Positions 34,336-38,587 of a stretch of DNA of 38,587 nucleotides are shown in pieces. This DNA is from Legionella santicrucis (GTDB lineage: Bacteria > Pseudomonadota > Gammaproteobacteria > Legionellales > Legionellaceae), in assembly GCF_001468135.1 (NCBI RefSeq), contig NZ_LNYU01000072.1:1-38587 (forward strand), read 5' to 3'. The notes under the pieces were generated by a model that worked only from the letters and a program-made list of their open reading frames with translations, was not told the origin of the DNA and searched no databases. Numbering within the stretch: position 1 is the first letter of the stretch; every line of letters starts with the position of its first letter. Made by a program: the position numbers and the translations under genes.

Positions 34336-34787
34336 TGAATATAGGAGAATCCGTACCTAATTTTACCTTTACTGCAACAAACGGAATTTCGGGCCAACTT
34401 AATGATTATCAAGGACAATATGTAGTTCTCTATTTTTATCCTAAGGATGCAACCCCAGGATGTACCACTGAAGGTCAAAACTTCAGAGATGCATATCCCC
34501 AATTCCAAGCTTTAAACGCACAAATATTTGGAATTTCCCGTGATAGTTTGAAATCACATGAAAATTTTAAAGCCAAACAAAGCTTTCCTTTCGAGCTCAT
34601 TAGTGACCAAGACGAACAATTATGCCAATTATTTGATGTAATAAAAATGAAATCTATGTATGGCAAACAAGTACGTGGCATTGAACGTAGTACTTTTATC
34701 ATTGATCCTCAAGGCAACCTGGTGAAAGAATGGCGAAAAGTTAAAGTCAATGGCCACGTGGAAGAAGTGTTAGGTGCTTTAAAATAA
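34335..34787 (+). CDS. bcp: Thioredoxin-dependent thiol peroxidase (Bcp/PrxQ)
   Basis: The 150-residue peroxiredoxin reduces peroxides with thioredoxin as electron donor. The peroxidatic Cys43 lies in PKDATPGCTTEGQNFRD. RSTFIIDPQGNLVKEWRKV near 120-138 matches the family. The resolving cysteine often found five residues later is absent (GCTTEGQN); the only other cysteine is in QLCQLFDV near residue 96, so it may work by the one-Cys or an atypical mechanism. The frame can be read from 34287 inside smpB, but the ATG at 34335, overlapping the smpB stop as TGATG, gives a normal N-terminus. Confidence 0.94.
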   Translation: MNIGESVPNFTFTATNGISGQLNDYQGQYVVLYFYPKDATPGCTTEGQNFRDAYPQFQALNAQIFGISRDSLKSHENFKAKQSFPFELISDQDEQLCQLFDVIKMKSMYGKQVRGIERSTFIIDPQGNLVKEWRKVKVNGHVEEVLGALK

Positions 34788-34858
34788 GGATATTCTCCTT
34801 GACTGCGTTTCATTCCCTAAGCACAATAAAACAAAATTAATAACAAAGCAGTAGCCTC

Positions 34859-35019
34859 GCTACCATTAAGTTAACGTGAGTTTCAGATTTAAAAGCGTGG
34901 TTTTACTTCGATCCATTCAGCCCGAACGGATAGATAGAGAAACTGGATCTAAATAGATTATTTATCTGAACTCGCGTTAAGTCAGGAAGTTATCATTCCT
35001 ACACTCTTAACTTAATAGC
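34859..35019. repeat. Nested inverted repeats, MITE-like
   Basis: Two inverted repeats overlap in the 335-base gap between bcp and phoH. The inner pair is 34871-34888 (TTAACGTGAGTTTCAGAT) against 34964-34980 (ATCTGAACTCGCGTTAA), with one mismatch and one extra base. The outer pair is GCTACCATTAAGTTAA at 34859-34874 against TTAACTTAATAGC at 35007-35019. The unit is 110-160 bp long with no coding capacity, as expected of a small non-autonomous element. Confidence 0.55.
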
Positions 35020-35029
35020 AGTGAATAGT

Positions 35030-35052
35030 AACTTGGGTGAAACCCAGGTTTT
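35030..35052 (+). terminator. Short hairpin with T-run, candidate terminator
   Basis: AACTTGGGT (35030-35038) pairs with ACCCAGGTT (35042-35050) over a GAA loop, with one G-T pair, and TTTT overlaps and follows the stem. It could end transcripts from the trhO-smpB-bcp operon, although it lies about 240 bases beyond bcp. A second hairpin, TAAAATC/GATTTTA with one bulge, follows at 35059-35091 just before the phoH ribosome site. Confidence 0.35.
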
Positions 35053-35122
35053 ATGACCTAAAATCCTGTTTCGCCTAGGCTACAGATTTTAATGACAATG
35101 GCTCCATCATAAAGGTGAATTT

Positions 35123-36517
35123 ATGGATAAAAGCAATACCATTCCGAAGCTGTTTGTACTCGACACTAATATTTTAATGCATGATCCTACAGCCATCTAT
35201 CATTTTGAAGAGCATGATATCTACTTGCCAATGGTTGTATTAGAAGAATTAGACAATCATAAAATGGGTACATCGGAGGTAGCACGCAACGTACGACAAA
35301 CCAATCGTATGTTGGTAGAACTTATGAGCAACTCCTCTCATGAACAAATTGTATCCGGTTTACCAATCCCTAATTATTCGGATAAAAAAAAGTGTAGCGG
35401 CAAACTGTTTTTTCAAACTGATGAATTTAATCAAGTGGTCCCATCTACATTACCTGGGCATAAAGTAGATAATACCATTCTTGCTACGGCCTTAGGATTA
35501 CAAAAAAAGCATGCAGGGACAATGCAAGTTATTATTGTGTCAAAAGACATTAACTTGCGCATCAAGGCCGGAATACTTGGGATTCTTGCAGAAGACTACT
35601 ACAGTGACCAAGTACTGGATGATGTCAATCTTCTGCATCGAGGCTTACATATACTGGACAATGATTTCTGGGAAACTCATGCTAAAGACATGGGATCTTG
35701 GCAAGAAAGTGGCAAAACTTTTTATAAAGTAGCTGGTCCATTGATTGAACAATGGAATCCAAATGATTGCCTCAGTACCGAAGATGATCAATTTCAAGCC
35801 ATTGTAAAAAAATTAGAAAATGATCATGCGGTCATTCAATTAATTCGTGACTATACCAAACATTCAGTTTGGGGAATTCACGCGAAAAATCGTGAACAAA
35901 ATTTTTCATTAAATCTGCTTTTGGATCCGGAGATTGACTTTGTCAGTTTGCAAGGCCCTGCAGGTACAGGAAAAACGCTCCTCACAATCGCTGCGGGATT
36001 AACCCAAGTTTTAGATCAAAACCGCTACTCTGAAATTTTAATGACTCGTGTCACTATTCCCGTAGGCGAAGATATTGGTTTTCTTCCAGGCACCGAAGAA
36101 GAAAAAATGACTCCCTGGATGGGGGCGTTAATGGATAATTTAGAAGTACTTCATAGCTCACAGGTTGGAGGTAGCTTTGGACGTGGTGCAACCCAGGATT
36201 TATTACAAAATAAAATTAAAATTCGTTCTTTAAACTTTATGCGGGGTCGTACTTTTTTAAATCGTTACATTATTATTGATGAAGCACAAAATTTAACCCC
36301 AAAGCAAATTAAAACTTTGGTTACACGCGCAGGCCCTGGCTCGAAAATTATTTGTCTTGGAGACATCAAACAAATCGATACCCCTTATTTAAGTGAAACA
36401 ACTTCCGGTTTAACTTTTGCAGTGGATCGTTTTAAAAGCTGGGAACACAGCGCCCACATGAGCTTAACCCGCGGAGAACGCTCAAGACTTGCATTTTATG
36501 CGGCAGAACATTTATAG
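35123..36517 (+). CDS. PIN domain fused to PhoH-like ATPase (PhoH2/YlaK type)
   Basis: The 464-residue protein joins an N-terminal PIN nuclease domain (about residues 8-150; Asp14 in FVLDTNILMHD, Glu in VVLEELD near 41) to a C-terminal PhoH ATPase. The ATPase has the Walker A motif GPAGTGKT at residues 278-285 and Walker B IIIDEAQN with Asp386 and Glu387. PhoH2 proteins of this build are RNA helicases with ribonuclease activity. The ribosome site AAGGTG lies seven bases before the ATG. The gene appears to be transcribed alone, with a hairpin after it. The build distinguishes it from the shorter PhoH protein found with ybeY. Confidence 0.93.
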   Translation: MDKSNTIPKLFVLDTNILMHDPTAIYHFEEHDIYLPMVVLEELDNHKMGTSEVARNVRQTNRMLVELMSNSSHEQIVSGLPIPNYSDKKKCSGKLFFQTDEFNQVVPSTLPGHKVDNTILATALGLQKKHAGTMQVIIVSKDINLRIKAGILGILAEDYYSDQVLDDVNLLHRGLHILDNDFWETHAKDMGSWQESGKTFYKVAGPLIEQWNPNDCLSTEDDQFQAIVKKLENDHAVIQLIRDYTKHSVWGIHAKNREQNFSLNLLLDPEIDFVSLQGPAGTGKTLLTIAAGLTQVLDQNRYSEILMTRVTIPVGEDIGFLPGTEEEKMTPWMGALMDNLEVLHSSQVGGSFGRGATQDLLQNKIKIRSLNFMRGRTFLNRYIIIDEAQNLTPKQIKTLVTRAGPGSKIICLGDIKQIDTPYLSETTSGLTFAVDRFKSWEHSAHMSLTRGERSRLAFYAAEHL

Positions 36518-36544
36518 CCCATATTCTTATTCTGAAAAGTATCT

Positions 36545-36575
36545 GTTTGATCGAATCATTTTGATTCGATCAAAC
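36545..36575. terminator. Perfect 14-bp hairpin after the phoH-like gene
   Basis: GTTTGATCGAATCA (36545-36558) and TGATTCGATCAAAC (36562-36575) are exact reverse complements around a TTT loop, 27 bases after the phoH-like stop. No T-run follows, so it may be an imperfect terminator or an operator-like palindrome ahead of guaC. Confidence 0.5.
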
Positions 36576-36682
36576 CTATCCGTGTGAATATATGGACAGT
36601 GAAGAATCATGTTTAACGAAGAATAAACAAAAATAGACCCAGTATAAAATGTGGGTTATAGTATGCACTTTAAGGATTTACC

Positions 36683-37693
36683 ATGACCGATCATGCCATC
36701 ACCTTTGATGACGTTCTCCTTGTTCCTTCATACAATCATCATGAATCAAGACGAGTAGTAGAAACTACGAGTGAAGACCGCTTAGGCAAATTAACTCTGG
36801 AGTTGCCTGTAATCAGTTCCAATATGGATACAATTACTGAAAGTGCTATGGCCAATTTCATGACCTCTAAAGGAGCTATGGGTGCCTTACACCGCTTTAT
36901 GTCTGTACAAGATAATATCGAAGAATTTAAAAAGTGTAATGGCATTGTTTTCGTCTCTGTTGGTTGTTCCACGGCTGAACTAGAAAGAGCAGAAGCATTG
37001 CGCGATGCAGGTGCTGATTATTTCTGTGTGGATGTTGCCCATGCGCATGCCAAGTATGTGGGGAAAACATTAAAAAGCTTACGTCAAATACTCGCTGATC
37101 GTTGTATCATGGCAGGAAATGTTGCCACCTACGCGGGTGCAGATTATCTTGCTTCTTGTGGCGCCGACATCATTAAAGCTGGAATTGGCGGTGGTTCTGT
37201 ATGCAGTACTCGCATCAAAACGGGTTTTGGGGTCCCGATGTTAACCTGTATCCAAGATTGCTCGCGCGCAGATCGTTCTATTGTTGCAGATGGTGGAATT
37301 AAAACATCTGGAGATATAGTAAAAGCTTTAGCTTTTGGTGCTGATTTTGTGATGATTGGTGGTATGTTAGCTGGAACATCACCAACTCCTGGCGAAGTCA
37401 TTCAAAAAAATGATGGCAGCAAAGTGAAACGTTATCGGGGTATGGCCTCTAAAGAAGCTCAAGAGAACTTCTTGGGTGAAATGCATGAATGGAAAACTGC
37501 CGAAGGTGTAGCAACAGAAGTGCCTTTTAAAGATAATCCTGATGCAATTATTGCCGATATTGTTGGAGGCTTAAGATCGGGTTTAACTTATGCGGGTGCG
37601 GATACAATTAGTGAGCTACAACGTAAACTAAATTACGTCATTGTCACCCAGGCTGGGCGCATTGAAAGTTTGCCTCATAAATTATTAGGTTAA
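36683..37693 (+). CDS. guaC: GMP reductase
   Basis: The enzyme turns GMP into IMP and ammonia with NADPH, linking guanine and adenine nucleotide pools. The 336-residue TIM barrel carries TFDDVLLVPSYN at the start, the nucleotide site DVAHAHAKYVGK near 112-123, and the catalytic loop KAGIGGGSVCSTR with Cys174. A later flap contains YRGMASKEAQ near 250. It lacks the CBS pair of IMP dehydrogenase. The loop differs from the more usual GIGPGSVCTTR by Gly for Pro and Ser for Thr. A good ribosome site (AAGGA) lies before the ATG. An IMP dehydrogenase-like activity cannot be excluded, but length and motifs favour GuaC. Confidence 0.9.
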   Translation: MTDHAITFDDVLLVPSYNHHESRRVVETTSEDRLGKLTLELPVISSNMDTITESAMANFMTSKGAMGALHRFMSVQDNIEEFKKCNGIVFVSVGCSTAELERAEALRDAGADYFCVDVAHAHAKYVGKTLKSLRQILADRCIMAGNVATYAGADYLASCGADIIKAGIGGGSVCSTRIKTGFGVPMLTCIQDCSRADRSIVADGGIKTSGDIVKALAFGADFVMIGGMLAGTSPTPGEVIQKNDGSKVKRYRGMASKEAQENFLGEMHEWKTAEGVATEVPFKDNPDAIIADIVGGLRSGLTYAGADTISELQRKLNYVIVTQAGRIESLPHKLLG

Positions 37694-37757
37694 AAACGAA
37701 TTGCAACCATAATGAAATAAAACCAACCCTGTTCATTATAAACAATATTTAGTAATA

Positions 37758-37804
37758 AATTAGCCCCCTATAAATTTTCAACAAAAGTTTATAGGGGGCT
37801 AATT
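37758..37804 (+). terminator. Strong hairpin after guaC
   Basis: A perfect 17-bp stem is formed by 37758-37774 (with CCCCC in the middle) and 37788-37804 (with GGGGG), around a 13-base loop. It begins 64 bases after the guaC stop. The arms end AATT, so it can act in both directions, though no long T-run follows. It is the best terminator candidate in the window. Confidence 0.7.
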
Positions 37805-38098
37805 ATTAGCTCAATCTAAAAAGAAAAATCAACCATAGATCAAATGCCTATAATAACTAATTATATTTGTATATGGGTATTTTAAAATAGTGTAAAAATG
37901 CCTTACGCATTTATGCTCGCCAACATCAAGACTTACACATTATATTTCTTACTAATTCTACTAATCCCTTATTCAGCAAATAAACAGAGATCCTGTTGAA
38001 AAATATGAAAAACATTTACTCAAACTATAAATGATCTAATTCCAGATACACCGCCTTCACTAAGTTTATTTTTTTCAGCTGCTGTACCCTGTTCATTT

Positions 38099-38129
38099 TT
38101 GACAGTTATATTGAGCAATCACTTAGATT
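38099..38129 (+). promoter_or_regulatory. Candidate promoter for the cut-off gene at the right end
   Basis: TTGACA (38099-38104) and TAGATT (38124-38129) are spaced by 19 bases, about 130 bases before the ATG at 38261. The rest of the 567-base gap after guaC shows only the hairpin at 37758 and no convincing gene. Confidence 0.3.
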
Positions 38130-38260
38130 AAAGTATGCACACATTGAATCCAGGCGAGCCATTTTTTGTTGTACTGGTCTAACTGTTGGTGAACCCCTAT
38201 GCGGTTAGTAAAGAAGCTAATTTGGCCACCTAACCTTATCCAACCTTAGAGAAAGAAACT

Positions 38261-38587
38261 ATGTCACCCTTGCCCATGCTGAATATTTTACAAGAGATCC
38301 AAACCCTCCAGGAATTAAAACAAAAATCACTTGCCTATAGCGACAAAGCCAATGAGCTCATCGAGCGCATTCACCATGGGTATGGTGAAGAAGCAGTCTC
38401 TTCCATGAAGGCCACGTTACAGCAATGGGAATTAGGTGACTTTAGAGAAGCAACCGCACTGCCTGAACCCACTCTTCCCCCAAATGATAAGGGATTTGTT
38501 CATCCTGACTGTTATCAAAAAGTACTTCCTTTATGCCAATTAGCCCTTATTGTGGAACACAATGGAGTGGCTGAAGACCACGCTTTG
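38261..38587 (+). CDS. Partial gene, N-terminal 109 codons of an unrecognised protein
   Basis: A plus-strand frame opens with ATG at 38261 and stays open to the right edge. The first 109 residues begin MSPLPMLNILQEIQTLQELK, predict a helical, possibly coiled-coil N-terminus (residues 7-45), and then a Pro-rich turn near 73-83 (LPEPTLPPNDKG). No signal peptide or membrane segment is seen. The ribosome site (AGAGAAAG) is modest. Codon use includes many C- or G-ending codons (GCC, CTC, ATC, CCC, GAG), unlike the AT-ending preference of guaC and phoH next door, which hints at acquired DNA. I do not recognise the family. Confidence 0.6.
   Translation, partial: MSPLPMLNILQEIQTLQELKQKSLAYSDKANELIERIHHGYGEEAVSSMKATLQQWELGDFREATALPEPTLPPNDKGFVHPDCYQKVLPLCQLALIVEHNGVAEDHAL

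Noticed and set aside
34173..34508. 111-codon minus-strand frame across smpB and bcp
   Set aside because: Antisense to two firmly identified genes with no support of its own.
37898..37999. 33-residue hydrophobic mini-protein after guaC
   Set aside because: It could encode a small membrane peptide, but there is no ribosome site or context, and such frames occur by chance in AT-rich DNA.
1..38587. CRISPR array, rRNA or tRNA genes
   Set aside because: No regularly spaced repeats and no cloverleaf or rRNA-like sequence were noticed on either strand; reading by eye could miss a tRNA, so a covariance-model scan would settle it.

Overview
The window most likely comes from a Legionella species or a close relative in the Legionellales. 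The DNA is AT-rich, and a GDSL lipase of the PlaA/PlaC type sits beside glmS, tex, smpB and phoH genes of gammaproteobacterial character. Gaps between genes hold palindromic repeats of a kind common in Legionella. This assignment is by recognition of protein families and was not tested by a database search.

Positions 1-21000 form a surface-polysaccharide (LPS O-antigen) island in which gene orientation changes several times. From left to right it holds a cut-off minus-strand gene; a membrane O-acyltransferase; a minus-strand block of a GT4 glycosyltransferase, a Wzy-like polymerase, a GT2 glycosyltransferase, a NodB deacetylase, a GNAT acetyltransferase and a Wzx flippase; two more plus-strand acyltransferases, the second fused to an SGNH esterase domain; and a minus-strand pair of a Gfo/Idh-type oxidoreductase and a zinc-finger sugar C-methyltransferase. 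A tight plus-strand operon follows: GtrB-like transferase, SAM methyltransferase, GtrA flippase, RfbF (glucose-1-phosphate cytidylyltransferase), RfbG (CDP-glucose 4,6-dehydratase) and a 675-residue membrane glycosyltransferase.

The most interesting proposal is that the divergent halves at 12289-20916 work together. RfbF and RfbG make CDP-4-keto-6-deoxyglucose, the C-methyltransferase adds a branch methyl, and the oxidoreductase reduces the 4-keto group. The Gtr-type trio then carries the sugar across the inner membrane on undecaprenyl phosphate and attaches it to LPS. Such a 3-C-methyl-6-deoxyhexose would resemble virenose, known from Coxiella burnetii LPS, but made through a CDP-linked route.

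Positions 20917-21552 are a scar: the last 63 codons of an IS66-type transposase, three 12-bp repeats and remains of another reading frame. It separates the island from a 2-epimerase gene (wecB/fnlC-like) and then the conserved chromosome. The minus strand carries clc chloride channel, ribE, an unrecognised 544-residue protein and yciA, probably one operon, then tex, glmS and a secreted GDSL lipase. The plus strand carries trhO, smpB and bcp in an operon, then phoH and guaC. A gene starting at 38261 runs off the right end; its codon use looks less AT-rich than its neighbours.
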